64,000 nt of DNA from Caulobacter sp. SL161. GTDB taxonomy: Bacteria > Pseudomonadota > Alphaproteobacteria > Caulobacterales > Caulobacteraceae. Positions 1 through 8,627 of this stretch are shown here, piece after piece. Location of the stretch: positions 1,860,001-1,924,000 of the forward strand of contig NZ_JAPPRA010000001.1 in NCBI RefSeq assembly GCF_026672375.1, written 5' to 3'. Both the position numbers and the translations under genes were made by a program. Each line of letters begins with the position of its first letter. Positions within the stretch are counted from its first letter, which is position 1. The notes under the pieces were generated by a model. The model was given only the letters and a program-made list of their open reading frames with translations. It was not told where the DNA came from and ran no database searches.

Positions 1-158
1 TTTCGACCGGCGTTGGCGGCGAGATCTCGATCCTTGGCGAAGCTGCGTTTCTCACTGGGTACGCTGGCGCCGCCCTTCCTGGCGATCTCGCGGCGGCGTT
101 CCGGATCCATGGCGGCGAAACCGCGACGGCCGCGGGGACGTTCGCTATCGGTGTCCAT
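1..158 (-). CDS. KGG-repeat general stress protein (3' end cut by window edge)
   Basis: The first 52 codons are visible; the gene runs off the left edge. The protein begins MDTDSERPRGRRGFAAMDPE and continues with an REIARKGG motif followed by a SFAKDRDLAANAG stretch. These are typical of small hydrophilic KGG proteins of the GsiB/con-10 type, which accumulate under general stress or desiccation; their molecular role is unsettled. The start is well supported: on the minus strand AGGAG lies six bases before the ATG. Relatives often have two or more KGG repeats, so a second may lie outside the window. A possible EcfG-type promoter lies about 130 bases upstream. Confidence 0.85.
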   Translation of the reverse strand, partial: MDTDSERPRGRRGFAAMDPERRREIARKGGASVPSEKRSFAKDRDLAANAGR

Positions 159-288
159 CTGGGGCTCCTAGTGGGGACGTGTCACGGGCGGGACGCGCGG
201 AAAGGCGGCGTTGTAGGGACAGTCGTCCGCAGGGATCGACCGGCGTCGGGGTTGGTCACGGGCGTCGTTTCCTCTGCATTCCAGTGAC

Positions 289-315
289 ATAACCGGCGAA
301 GCCGCTTTCGGTTCA
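289..315 (-). promoter_or_regulatory. possible EcfG/SigT-type stress promoter for the KGG gene
   Basis: On the minus strand TGAACC is followed after about 16 bases by GTTA. The alphaproteobacterial general-stress sigma factor consensus is GGAAC-N16/17-CGTT. Two positions differ, so this is weak, but KGG proteins are common members of that regulon. The rest of the 159-378 gap shows nothing else I can support. Confidence 0.25.
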
Positions 316-378
316 CTGATTGAGCTGACGAATTGCGCCGTCTTGCGGATCTGGTCTCGGTTGAAGCGAGGGCCCGCA

Positions 379-978
379 TCAGCCGCGCGGGGGGGCGCCG
401 CGGCCGCCCGGCCCTGGTCCCTGACCGCCGCCACGCCCGGGGCGCAAGCCGCCTTGCGCTGGGGTCTTGGGCAGTTCGGCCAGACGCAGAAGGCCGTCCC
501 GGTCTGTGTCCAGCAGGGCAAAGCGCGTCTTGGCGGCCTTGGCGGCTTCATCGCGGGTGATCCGCCGATCAAAGTCGCCGTCCGAGGCCATCACGGGTTG
601 CGGCTCGGCGATGAGCCCGTAAAGCGCGGCGCCTTGCAGCACATTGGCGCCCTGGCGTGCGCGCCGAGGGGGCTCGCCGCCGTCCTGTCCCAGCCCCATG
701 GGCCCCCGGCGCAGCGAGGCGGGGGGCGGACCGCCGATGATCTCCGGCGCGATACGGTTTTCGTAGGCGGAGACCTCGAAGCCGTCGATGACGCCGCTAC
801 GGTCAACGTCGAGGACTGCGAAGAAGCGCAGGGCGTCGGCCACGAACTCCTCGCGGTTCAGCGCGCCGTCGTGGTTGGCGTCTGCGCCGGCGAACCAGGT
901 CTCGACGGGGTAGGGGGCTTTAGGCGGTGCGCGGAAAGGCTCGCCCGCAGGGCTGATGAAGAGCTGCGGACCCTCCAT
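379..978 (-). CDS. EF-hand calcium-binding protein (readable portion)
   Basis: A 199-residue frame with four EF-hand-like loops. Loop 1 starts at D33 (DANHDGALNREE), loop 2 at D57 (DVDRSGVIDGFE), loop 3 near residue 130 (DGDFDRRITRDE), and loop 4 shortly after it (DTDRDGLLRLAE). The C-terminus is rich in Pro, Gly and Arg. Calcium binding is inferred from the Asp/Asn/Glu spacing. The ATG at 978 has an AAGGG-like sequence before it, but the natural N-terminus appears to lie further upstream in another frame, where a lipoprotein signal sequence is encoded (see 979-1111). The product as given would lack its export signal. It is probably a cell-envelope protein whose gene carries a one-base frameshift. 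Confidence 0.75.
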   Translation of the reverse strand: MEGPQLFISPAGEPFRAPPKAPYPVETWFAGADANHDGALNREEFVADALRFFAVLDVDRSGVIDGFEVSAYENRIAPEIIGGPPPASLRRGPMGLGQDGGEPPRRARQGANVLQGAALYGLIAEPQPVMASDGDFDRRITRDEAAKAAKTRFALLDTDRDGLLRLAELPKTPAQGGLRPGRGGGQGPGPGGRGAPPRG

Positions 979-1111
979 GTCGCCCTTCGGACCCGCTCCG
1001 TCCTTCGGGCCGAAGCGCGCCGGCGGGCCACCGGGCGGGCCACCGGGGGGCGCTGGCGCAAGCGGCCAGGATCGTGGCGAGGGCGGCGGTCAGGCCAAGC
1101 GAACGAAGCAT
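979..1111 (-). pseudogene. out-of-frame lipoprotein signal belonging to the EF-hand gene
   Basis: From an ATG at 1111 the minus strand encodes MLRSLGLTAALATILAACAS, a textbook lipoprotein signal ending in a LAAC lipobox. It then enters a run of six C (1045-1050, G on the plus strand) and goes out of frame with the EF-hand sequence. With one base fewer in that run, the frame would read through a Pro/Gly linker (PGGPPGGPPARFG) directly into residue 1 of the 199-residue frame. This is either a real frameshift, phase variation in the homopolymer, or a base-call error. Confidence 0.65.
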
Positions 1112-1226
1112 CTTTAGGGGCTCTCCAAGCGGTCAGGCTATGGAGACCAAAAGCTTGGCCTTGAGATGACCGATCCCGCCGGGCGCCCCTCAGGGTCGAA
1201 ACAATCCAGACCCGTTCCCGCCGCAA

Positions 1227-2654
1227 TCAGGCCGGCAACTTGACCGTGGCGCGCAGGCCGCCGCCCAGGCGGTTGGCCAGAACCACATCGCCACCGTGCG
1301 CCCGGGCCAGCGAGCGGACCACGGCCAGCCCCAGGCCAATGCCGCCTGTCTCGCGATTGCGTGACGGCTCACCGCGATAGAACGGCTCGAAGACGCGCTC
1401 CAGCTCAGCAGGCGGCACGCCGGGGCCGTCGTCGTCTATCTCGATGATCGCCATGCCGTCCTCGGAGAACACCCTGCCGCGCGCGCGGCCGCCGTACTTC
1501 AAGGCGTTCTCGACGAGGTTGGAGACCAGACGCTTCAAGGCGACGGGATCGCCTTCGATCACGGTCTTTTCGGTCCTCTCGACGGTCGCATCGCCGCCCG
1601 TCTCGGCGGCTTCGTCCATCACGCTTTCCAGCAGCGAGGACAGCTCCAGCTTCGTGCGTTCGGCGGGGCGATTGGTGTCGCGTACGAAGCCCAGGGTGGC
1701 GGAGATCATCGCCTCCATCTGGTCGATATCGGCCGCGAGCTTGGGACGGATATCCTCGGGCGCCGCCTCAATCCGGAACTTCAGGCGCGTCAGCGGCGTG
1801 CGCAGGTCGTGAGCGATCGCGCCGACCATGGCCGTGCGATCCTCGACGTAGCGGCGCAGGCGCTCCTGCATCATATTGAAGGCGTTGGCCGCCGCCACCA
1901 CCTCGCCCGAGCCGGTGATGCTCAGGGGCGGGGTGCGGGGGTCCTTGCCGAGACGCTCGGCGGCGTCGGCGAAGGCGGTGATGGGCTGCGCCAGGCGACG
2001 GGCGAACAGCCAGGCCAGCGGCGTCACGGCGATCACCGACAACAGCAGGATCAGCAGGATGCGTTGCTGCCAGCTGTCGAAGCGCAGGGTGGGCTTGGGC
2101 TCGACGACCAGCCAGCGGCCGTCGCTCTGCCGAACGCCGACCTTGAAGTCGCCAAAGATCAGGGGCTCGTCGCGCGCCTGAGCGCTGCGCGCGTTGTCAC
2201 CGCCGCCCGGCGCGCCGCCTTCACGAGCGAAGGGCTCGCGCGCGCCTGGCCGACCATTCGCCCCCGCCGGCGGCGCGTCGGGCCTGGGCGGGGTGACCGG
2301 CGTGCGACGGACGAAGAAGCGCGGGCCGTTGTCGATCTGCAGTTCGACGCGGTTGGCCGGCACGCCCAGCGCCTTGCCGATACCGGCCTTGAAGTCGGCG
2401 CGACGCGGCGTCTCGGGGTTGCCCGCGCGGATCGAGCCGTCTTGCTTGACGACCAGAAGCCGCCCGTCGCGCGGCTGAACCGGCTGACCGGTCTTGAGCG
2501 CCCGGACGATCTCGCTGGAGCGATAGAATTCTGGCGGCGGCGGGGGCAGGGTGAAGATCACCGCGATCGAAATCAGCTGGGCCGCCACCAGGGTGACGAT
2601 CACCAGTTCCAGCGCCTGAACGAACAGCGGCGCGCCGCGCCGGGACAGGATCAT
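1227..2654 (-). CDS. EnvZ-type sensor histidine kinase
   Basis: This 475-residue kinase has a first membrane segment at about 16-36 and a periplasmic domain to about 195 containing a Pro/Gly/Ala-rich insert near 120-150. A second membrane segment lies at about 198-218, followed by HAMP. The HisKA box AHDLRTPLTR places the phosphorylated histidine at H282. The HATPase domain shows the N box (VENALKYGG), the G1 box (DDDGPGV) and a GIGLGLAVV G2 box. Its ATG overlaps the response regulator stop codon by four bases, so the two are translationally coupled and almost certainly cognate. The stimulus is unknown. Confidence 0.95.
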   Translation of the reverse strand: MILSRRGAPLFVQALELVIVTLVAAQLISIAVIFTLPPPPPEFYRSSEIVRALKTGQPVQPRDGRLLVVKQDGSIRAGNPETPRRADFKAGIGKALGVPANRVELQIDNGPRFFVRRTPVTPPRPDAPPAGANGRPGAREPFAREGGAPGGGDNARSAQARDEPLIFGDFKVGVRQSDGRWLVVEPKPTLRFDSWQQRILLILLLSVIAVTPLAWLFARRLAQPITAFADAAERLGKDPRTPPLSITGSGEVVAAANAFNMMQERLRRYVEDRTAMVGAIAHDLRTPLTRLKFRIEAAPEDIRPKLAADIDQMEAMISATLGFVRDTNRPAERTKLELSSLLESVMDEAAETGGDATVERTEKTVIEGDPVALKRLVSNLVENALKYGGRARGRVFSEDGMAIIEIDDDGPGVPPAELERVFEPFYRGEPSRNRETGGIGLGLAVVRSLARAHGGDVVLANRLGGGLRATVKLPA

Positions 2655-3415
2655 GGGGTGCGCACGACCTTGGCGGTGAACATGTAGCCTTCGCTGCGGA
2701 TAGTGCGGATCAGTTCGCTGCCCCCGCCATCATCGAGCTTGCGGCGCAGGCGGCTGATCTGGACGTCGATGGCGCGATCATAGGCGTCGCTGTCGCGACC
2801 CCGCGCCAGATCCAGCAACTGGTCGCGCGTGAGGACGCGCTGGGGACGCTCGACGAAGGCGCGCAGCAGCGAGAACTCGCCGCTGGACAGGTTCACCACG
2901 ATCGACTGAGGCGAGCGCAGTTCGCGGCGCACGAGGTCCAGGCGCCAACCGGCGAACTCGCAGGCCGCGCCCATCGCGTCGTCGACCGCGCGCGGCTCCT
3001 GGCGTCGGCGCAGCACGGCGCGGACGCGGGCCAACAGCTCGCGCGGGTTGCAGGGCTTGGGCAGATAGTCGTCCGCGCCCAGCTCCAGGCCGACGATGCG
3101 GTCGGTTTCCTCGCCCATCGCCGACAGCATGATGATGGCGGGAGCTTCGGGCGTCGCGGAGAGCCGGCGGCAGATGGCCAGGCCGTCTTCGCCGGGCAGC
3201 ATGACATCGAGCACGATCAGGTCGATCGGCCCCCGCGCCAGAACCTGCTCCATCGTGCGGCCATCCTGGGCGGTCTCGACCACATAGCCGTGCTTGGCGA
3301 GAAAGTCGGACACCACGTCGCGTATGCCCGGATCGTCATCGACGATCAGGATCCGCGAAGGCGCCCCGCGGACGGCCTCGAGCTCGCTTTGGGCGGCGTT
3401 TTGGACGTTTTCCAT
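2651..3415 (-). CDS. OmpR-family response regulator
   Basis: The 254-residue protein has a receiver domain with acidic pocket VDDDPG, phospho-acceptor D70 (LIVLDVMLPG) and conserved K120 (YLPKPCN). A winged-helix trans_reg_C domain follows, with RRELRSP, a recognition region (YDRAIDVQISRLRRKL) and the terminal IRSEGYMF wing. It has an unusual N-terminal extension of about 20 residues. It forms an operon with the downstream kinase through a 4-base overlap. The ribosome-binding site is AGGAAA, six bases before the ATG. An 11-bp-spaced direct repeat just upstream could be its own binding site. Confidence 0.95.
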   Translation of the reverse strand: MENVQNAAQSELEAVRGAPSRILIVDDDPGIRDVVSDFLAKHGYVVETAQDGRTMEQVLARGPIDLIVLDVMLPGEDGLAICRRLSATPEAPAIIMLSAMGEETDRIVGLELGADDYLPKPCNPRELLARVRAVLRRRQEPRAVDDAMGAACEFAGWRLDLVRRELRSPQSIVVNLSSGEFSLLRAFVERPQRVLTRDQLLDLARGRDSDAYDRAIDVQISRLRRKLDDGGGSELIRTIRSEGYMFTAKVVRTP

Positions 3416-3426
3416 GCGAATTTCCT

Positions 3427-3443
3427 GTCACGCCCCCGTCACG
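3427..3443 (-). promoter_or_regulatory. 11-bp-spaced direct repeat, candidate autoregulatory box
   Basis: GTCACG occurs at 3427-3432 and again at 3438-3443 on the plus strand, exactly 11 bp apart (CGTGAC twice on the minus strand). OmpR-family regulators usually bind direct repeats with about one helical turn between half-sites. The boxes begin only 12 bases from the response regulator start codon, so binding here would be expected to repress. Confidence 0.35.
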
Positions 3444-3505
3444 TTCAGATTTCACGGCTGAAACAGCCGCGCAACCCAGTCCGCGACCGGACGTCTCAGG
3501 CCTGC

Positions 3506-4222
3506 CTAGCCGGGGGAGTTGTTTTTCGGGATCGTGAAGCCGGCGCCTTGCGCCTTCATCGCCGCGACCACGCGATCGCCGACAAAGGGATTGCCCCGGC
3601 GCTCGGCCCCAAAGGTCGACATCGGGCCATGGCCCGGCACGAAGCGCACGTCCTCGCCCAGCGGCCACAGTTTCTGGGTGATCGAGTCGATCAGGTCCTG
3701 GTGGTTGCCCATCGGAAAATCCGTGCGGCCGATCGAGCCTTGGAACAGCACGTCGCCGACCTGGGCGAACTTGGTCTCGCGGTGGAAGAACACCACGTGT
3801 CCAGGCGTGTGGCCCGGGCAGTGGAAGACCTCGAATTCGGTCTCGCCCAGGGTGACCGTATCGCCATCGTCCAGCCAGCGATCGGTGACGAAGATCCGGG
3901 CTTCGGGCATGCCGTACATCTCGCCGCTGTCCTGGATGCGGTCGATCCAGAACTGGTCATCCTTGTGCGGGCCCTCGATCGGGGCGCCGGTTCGCGCCTT
4001 CAGTTCGGCCGCGCCGCCGGCGTGGTCCATATGGCCATGAGTGATCCAGATCTTCTCCAGGGTCAGGCCCTTGTCGGCGATGGCCTTGAGCAGGCGGTCG
4101 ACCTCGCCGCCGGGATCGATCACGGCGGCTTTCAGGGTCTTGGCGCACCAGACGATCGTGCAGTTCTGCTGCAGCGGGGTGACCGGGGCGATCACGGCGC
4201 CGATCGGCATGGTCTGGGTCAT
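3506..4222 (-). CDS. MBL-fold metallo-hydrolase, glyoxalase II-like
   Basis: A 238-residue metallo-beta-lactamase-fold protein with the dinuclear metal motif THGHMDH, a second ligand set in CPGHTPGHV, a metal-bridging Asp in QVGDVLFQGSIGRTDFP, and a late His in VPGHGP. This is the pattern of small YcbL/GloB-like hydrolases, which cleave thioesters such as S-lactoylglutathione or related substrates. The substrate cannot be told from sequence. I chose the ATG at 4222 (MTQTMPIG) because AAGGAG lies five bases before it. A longer start at 4267 would add 15 residues with no signal features. Cytoplasmic and apparently monocistronic. Confidence 0.88.
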   Translation of the reverse strand: MTQTMPIGAVIAPVTPLQQNCTIVWCAKTLKAAVIDPGGEVDRLLKAIADKGLTLEKIWITHGHMDHAGGAAELKARTGAPIEGPHKDDQFWIDRIQDSGEMYGMPEARIFVTDRWLDDGDTVTLGETEFEVFHCPGHTPGHVVFFHRETKFAQVGDVLFQGSIGRTDFPMGNHQDLIDSITQKLWPLGEDVRFVPGHGPMSTFGAERRGNPFVGDRVVAAMKAQGAGFTIPKNNSPG

Positions 4223-4272
4223 GGAAACTCCTTGGCTACCCGCAACATAGACGCAGGGGCCGCTCAAATGAA

Positions 4273-4306
4273 GAAGGCCCGGGGATCGCTCCCGGGCCTT
4301 CGTTTT
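4273..4306 (-). terminator. intrinsic terminator after the amino-acid permease gene
   Basis: A perfect 10-bp stem AAGGCCCGGG (4274-4283) / CCCGGGCCTT (4291-4300) with a 7-base loop lies between the permease stop codon and the MBL gene. Plus-strand T-runs follow at 4302-4305; on the minus strand the tail is CTTCATTTG, so termination may be better in the plus direction. Confidence 0.7.
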
Positions 4307-4357
4307 CCGCAGAAACGGCGTTGCTCAACTCACGTCGTCAACACCGCACCTATCGCC

Positions 4358-5953
4358 CTAGGCGGGCGAGTTCGCGTCGGTCTCTTCGGTGATGTCGATA
4401 CCCTTGGCCAGCTTCGAGTGCCAGTAGCCGTAGGCGATATAGATGATTGCGCCGACGGCGGCGTAACCGCCCAGGATCATCAGCGGCAGCGGGTTGTCGT
4501 TCATCGCGTGAACGATCATCGGCTGGAAGTTCTGATAGGCCAGGAACAAGCAGGCCGCGATGCCGGCCGCCGCCGTGAAGATGCCGCCCGGCACCTTGAA
4601 CGGACGCGGCAGGTCGGGGTGCTTGATGCGCAGATAGATCACCGACAGGCAGACGATCGAGAAGGCCACGGCCGTGCCCAGCGACACCAGATCGCCCAGC
4701 AGGCTGATCGGCAGGAACGAGGCGGCGATGGCGATCACCACGCCCAGCAGGATGGTGCCCATCCAGGGGGTGCGGAACTTGGGGTGGATCTCGGCGAACA
4801 CCTTCGGCAGCAGGCCGTCGCGGGCCATGGTGTAGAAGATGCGGGTCTGGCCGTAGCACAGCACCAGCATGACCGAGGACAGGCCGGTGATGGCGCCGAT
4901 CTTGATGGCGAAGCTGAGCAGGTTCAGCTTGCCGCCCTCAGCCGCGGCGTACGGGATGTCGGCCCATTCCAGACCCATGCGGTCGATGGCGACGGCGATC
5001 GGGGCCGGGCTGGCCAGTTCACGGAAGGGGACGACGCCGGTCATGACGGCGGCCACGGCCATGTAGATCAGCGTACAGATGATCAGGGCGCCCAGGATGC
5101 CGATCGGCACGTCGCGCGAGGGGTTCTTGGCCTCGGCGGCGGCGGTCGAAACGGCTTCGAAGCCGACATAGGCGAAGAAGATGATGGCGGCGCCGCGGAA
5201 GATGCCGCCGATGCCGAACTCGCCGGGCTGACCGGTCGGCTCGGGGATGAAGGGCACCCAGTTGGCCGGGTTGATGTATTGCGCGCCGACCGCGATGAAC
5301 GTGACCAGAACGATCACCTTGATGACCACGATGGCGTTGTTGACGTTGGCGGACTCGCTGACGCCGACCACCAGCAGGGCCGAAACCATGGCGATGCCGA
5401 TGGCGGCCACCAGGTTCAGCGTGCCGGTCATGGCGAACATCGTGCCGCCGCCGGGCGCGGCCACGGCCTGGATCAGCGGCGTCGCCCACATGGGCGCATC
5501 AGCGCCGGCGACCTGGATCATCGGGAAGTTGATGCCCAGTGCGTGCAGGGTGCTGACCACATAGCCCGACCAGCCGACCGCCACGGTCGAGGCGGCCACG
5601 CCGTACTCGAGCACGAGCAGCCAGCCCATGATCCAGGCGAAAACCTCGCCCAGGGTGCCGTAGGCGTAGGTGTAGGCGGAGCCCGAAACCGGCATGGTCG
5701 AGGCCAGTTCGGCGTAGCACAGGCCGGCCAGGGCGCAGGCGATGCCCGCGACGATGAACGACAGCATGATGGCGGGGCCGGCGTTGGCCGAGGCCACCTG
5801 ACCCGTAAGCACGAAGATGCCGGCGCCGATGATCGCGCCGACGCCCAGGCTCATCAGATTGATGGGACCCAGCGTACGCTTAAGCTGGCTATGCGCGGCC
5901 TCCTTCTGGATGCTCGCGATCGACTTTTTCAAAAATAGCCTGTTTCCGGCCAT
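4358..5953 (-). CDS. APC-superfamily amino acid permease
   Basis: The 531-residue protein has about 12-14 hydrophobic segments. It starts with an amphipathic N-terminus and the APC hallmark GVGAIIGAGIFVLTG in TM1. The consensus segment of TM6 (FFAYVGFEAVSTAAAEAKNP) is that of the cationic amino acid transporter/YhdG group, which moves amino acids across the inner membrane in symport or exchange. The substrate is not predictable. The start at 5953 (MAGNRLFLKK) is preferred over 5998 because GGGGAAA precedes it. A hairpin terminator follows the gene. Confidence 0.92.
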   Translation of the reverse strand: MAGNRLFLKKSIASIQKEAAHSQLKRTLGPINLMSLGVGAIIGAGIFVLTGQVASANAGPAIMLSFIVAGIACALAGLCYAELASTMPVSGSAYTYAYGTLGEVFAWIMGWLLVLEYGVAASTVAVGWSGYVVSTLHALGINFPMIQVAGADAPMWATPLIQAVAAPGGGTMFAMTGTLNLVAAIGIAMVSALLVVGVSESANVNNAIVVIKVIVLVTFIAVGAQYINPANWVPFIPEPTGQPGEFGIGGIFRGAAIIFFAYVGFEAVSTAAAEAKNPSRDVPIGILGALIICTLIYMAVAAVMTGVVPFRELASPAPIAVAIDRMGLEWADIPYAAAEGGKLNLLSFAIKIGAITGLSSVMLVLCYGQTRIFYTMARDGLLPKVFAEIHPKFRTPWMGTILLGVVIAIAASFLPISLLGDLVSLGTAVAFSIVCLSVIYLRIKHPDLPRPFKVPGGIFTAAAGIAACLFLAYQNFQPMIVHAMNDNPLPLMILGGYAAVGAIIYIAYGYWHSKLAKGIDITEETDANSPA

Positions 5954-6082
5954 GTGTGCGTTTCCCCAACGACCAGCGAACCTCCGCCGGTCAGGCATTG
6001 GGGGCGGACGTTAGTCAGAGAGGCGTCGTCGCGCAACGCCTTGCGGTGACGGATGCGATTTCAGGGGTTATGCCTCCATCCA

Positions 6083-8539
6083 ATGCTGCCTATCGAGAAT
6101 GTCCTGCCCGCGCTGAAGGCGGCGCTGCTCGCAAACAACGCGACCGTCTTGGTCGCGCCGCCCGGTGCGGGCAAGACGACGGCTGTTCCCTTGGCGCTCT
6201 TGGATGCGCCGTGGGTCGAGGGACGCAAGATCATCGTCCTGGAGCCAAGGCGTCTGGCCGCCCGCGCGGCGGCCGCGCGGCTGGCGTCCAATCTGGGCGA
6301 ATCCGTCGGCGATACGGTGGGCTTCCGCGTGCGGCTGCAGTCGAAAGTCTCGGCCAGGACGCGGATCGAGGTCGTCACCGAGGGTGTGTTCACCCGCATG
6401 ATTCTCGACGATCCCGGCCTGGACGGGGTGGCGGCCGTGCTGTTCGACGAGTTCCACGAGCGCAGTCTCGACGCGGATCTGGGCCTGGCCTTCGCCCGCG
6501 ACGTGCAGAGCGTGTTGCGCGAGGACCTGCGTCTGCTGATCATGTCGGCGACGCTGGACGGCGCCCGGATTTCGTCGCTTCTGGATGACGCGCCGATCGT
6601 CGAGAGCCAGGGCCGCATGTTCCCGGTCGACACGCGTTACCTCGGCCGCGACGAGCGCCAGCGGCTGGAGGAGCGGGTCGGACGGGCGGTCGAGCGGGCT
6701 CTCGCCGAAGAGAGCGGCTCTATCCTGGTCTTTCTCCCCGGACAGGGCGAGATCCGGCGCGCGGAAAGCTGGCTGAACGAGCGCCTGCGCCGGCCGGACG
6801 TCGACATCGCGCCGCTGTATGGGGCGCTGGAGCCGGCGGCGCAGGACCGCGCCATTTCGCCGGCCCCACCCGGGCGACGCAAGGTGGTGCTGGCCACCTC
6901 GATCGCCGAGACCAGCCTGACCATTGAGGGCGTGCGCGTCGTGATCGATGCGGGTCAGGCGCGCGTGCCGCGCTTTGATCCGGCCTCGGGGATCACGCGG
7001 CTGGAGACCGTGCGGGTCAGCCGCGCCGCCGCCGACCAGCGACGCGGCCGCGCCGGCCGTACCGAGCCCGGCGTCTGCTACCGCCTGTGGGACGAGCCCG
7101 AGACCCGGTCGCTGCCCGCCTTCGCCCGGCCCGAAATCCTGGAGGCGGACCTCTCGCGCCTGGCGCTGGATCTGGCGCGCTGGGGGACCAAGGACCCTGG
7201 CGACCTGACCTTCCTGGACCCGCCGCCTGCCGCCGCCTTCGCCGAGGCGCGGACGCTGCTGACCCGGGTGCAGGCCCTGGACTCGCAGGGCGACCTGACC
7301 GCCCACGGCAAGGCGCTGGCCGACCTGCCGCTGCCGCCGCGTCTGGCGCACATGGTCGCGCGGGGTGCGGCCTCGGGCCAGGCCCGCGAGGCGGCCGAGA
7401 TCGCCGCCGTGCTGACCGAGCAAGGTCTGGGCGGGCGCGATGTCGATCTGCGGCGGCGGCTGGAGGGCCTGCACCGGGATCGCTCGCCGCGCGGCCGCGA
7501 CGCCATGGCGCTGGTCGAGCGATGGGCGCGCGCGGCGGGCAAACCTCCAAAAGGCAAAGGGGGCAGCGCCAAACCGCTCGAGATTGGGTTGCTGCTGGCC
7601 GAGGCCTATCCCGAGCGGGTGGCCAAAGCGCGCGGTAAGCCCGGCGAGTTCCAGCTGGCCGGCGGACGCGGCGTCTATCTCGAACCGACCGATACCCTGG
7701 CCCGCGAGGCCTGGCTGGCGGTCGGCGAGCTGGGCGGCGGCGACAGCCGTGACCGCATCCTGCTGGCCGCCGCCGTCGACGAAGCGGACCTTCGCGAGAC
7801 CTTCGCCGATCGCCTGGTCGCCGAAGATCGCCTGGAGACCACCGGCGGCAAGGTGCGCGCCAAGCGCCTTCTGCGGCTGGGCAAGCTCGTTTTGGAAGAA
7901 CGACTGATCGAGAACCCCGATCCGGCGATGATCGCCACTGCGCTGATGGACCAGGTCCGGGCCGAGGGACTGTCGGCCCTGCGCCTGGGTGAGCGGGGCA
8001 GGGCGCTGCTGGACCGCGTGGCCTTCCTGCGCGCGGTCGACGGCGATACTTGGCCCGACCTGTCGGAGAGCGCCCTGATCGCGCGCCTCGACGAATGGCT
8101 GGAGCCGCTGCTGGCCGGTCGCTCTTCGCTATCCAGCCTGGACGAGGGGACGCTGCACGATGCGCTGAAGACGCTGGTGCCGTGGGATCTCCAACGAAAG
8201 ATGGACGCGCTGCTGCCGGCCCGCTTCGAGGCCCCGACCGGCAACACCTTCGCCATCGACTATTCCGCCGAGGGCGGCCCCCGCGTCGAGGTGCGGGTGG
8301 GCGAGCTTTACGGCCTCTCCGAACACCCCAGCGTCGCCGGTGGCAAGGTCCCGCTGACGCTCTCTTTGCTGTCGCCCGCCCACCGCCCGATCCAGATCAC
8401 CAAGGACTTGCCGGGCTTCTGGAAAGGCTCCTGGCGCGAGGTGAAGGTCGAGATGAAGGGGCGCTATCCGAGGCACGTCTGGCCGGATGATCCGGCGAAC
8501 GCTGCGCCGGTGACGCGGGCGAAGCCGAGGGGGACGTGA
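6083..8539 (+). CDS. hrpB: ATP-dependent helicase HrpB
   Basis: An 818-residue DExH-box helicase. Walker A is at about residues 25-33 (APPGAGKTT). It carries the motif LEPRRLAARAAA, a DEFH box (VLFDEFHERSLD) and a SAT motif (IMSATLDG). Motif V/VI is in ATSIAETSLTIEGV and QRRGRAGRTEPG. The HrpB C-terminal domain ends in a characteristic block (LPGFWKGSWREVKVEMKGRYPRHVWPDDP). E. coli HrpB is of similar length. Its RNA targets are not well defined. The first in-frame ATG matching family N-termini is at 6083; a start 30 bases earlier is possible. The gene is divergent from the permease. Confidence 0.95.
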   Translation: MLPIENVLPALKAALLANNATVLVAPPGAGKTTAVPLALLDAPWVEGRKIIVLEPRRLAARAAAARLASNLGESVGDTVGFRVRLQSKVSARTRIEVVTEGVFTRMILDDPGLDGVAAVLFDEFHERSLDADLGLAFARDVQSVLREDLRLLIMSATLDGARISSLLDDAPIVESQGRMFPVDTRYLGRDERQRLEERVGRAVERALAEESGSILVFLPGQGEIRRAESWLNERLRRPDVDIAPLYGALEPAAQDRAISPAPPGRRKVVLATSIAETSLTIEGVRVVIDAGQARVPRFDPASGITRLETVRVSRAAADQRRGRAGRTEPGVCYRLWDEPETRSLPAFARPEILEADLSRLALDLARWGTKDPGDLTFLDPPPAAAFAEARTLLTRVQALDSQGDLTAHGKALADLPLPPRLAHMVARGAASGQAREAAEIAAVLTEQGLGGRDVDLRRRLEGLHRDRSPRGRDAMALVERWARAAGKPPKGKGGSAKPLEIGLLLAEAYPERVAKARGKPGEFQLAGGRGVYLEPTDTLAREAWLAVGELGGGDSRDRILLAAAVDEADLRETFADRLVAEDRLETTGGKVRAKRLLRLGKLVLEERLIENPDPAMIATALMDQVRAEGLSALRLGERGRALLDRVAFLRAVDGDTWPDLSESALIARLDEWLEPLLAGRSSLSSLDEGTLHDALKTLVPWDLQRKMDALLPARFEAPTGNTFAIDYSAEGGPRVEVRVGELYGLSEHPSVAGGKVPLTLSLLSPAHRPIQITKDLPGFWKGSWREVKVEMKGRYPRHVWPDDPANAAPVTRAKPRGT

Positions 8540-8627
8540 GACTCGCCTCAGGCGAGCGCTATTGCCGTAAGTCGCCTTAGGTGCGATCTGTCAGCCGTGA
8601 CCGCGATCTCGCGGATGGGGGCTCTCT

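Noticed and set aside
3290-5938. Very long plus-strand open frame (882 codons) opposite the permease and MBL genes
   Set aside because: His/Arg/Gln/Gly/Asp-rich translation typical of GC-rich antisense shadow; no domain. The minus-strand genes are clear.
8541-8562. Inverted repeat CTCGCC-TCA-GGCGAG after hrpB
   Set aside because: Only 6 bp with no T-run; too weak to call a terminator.
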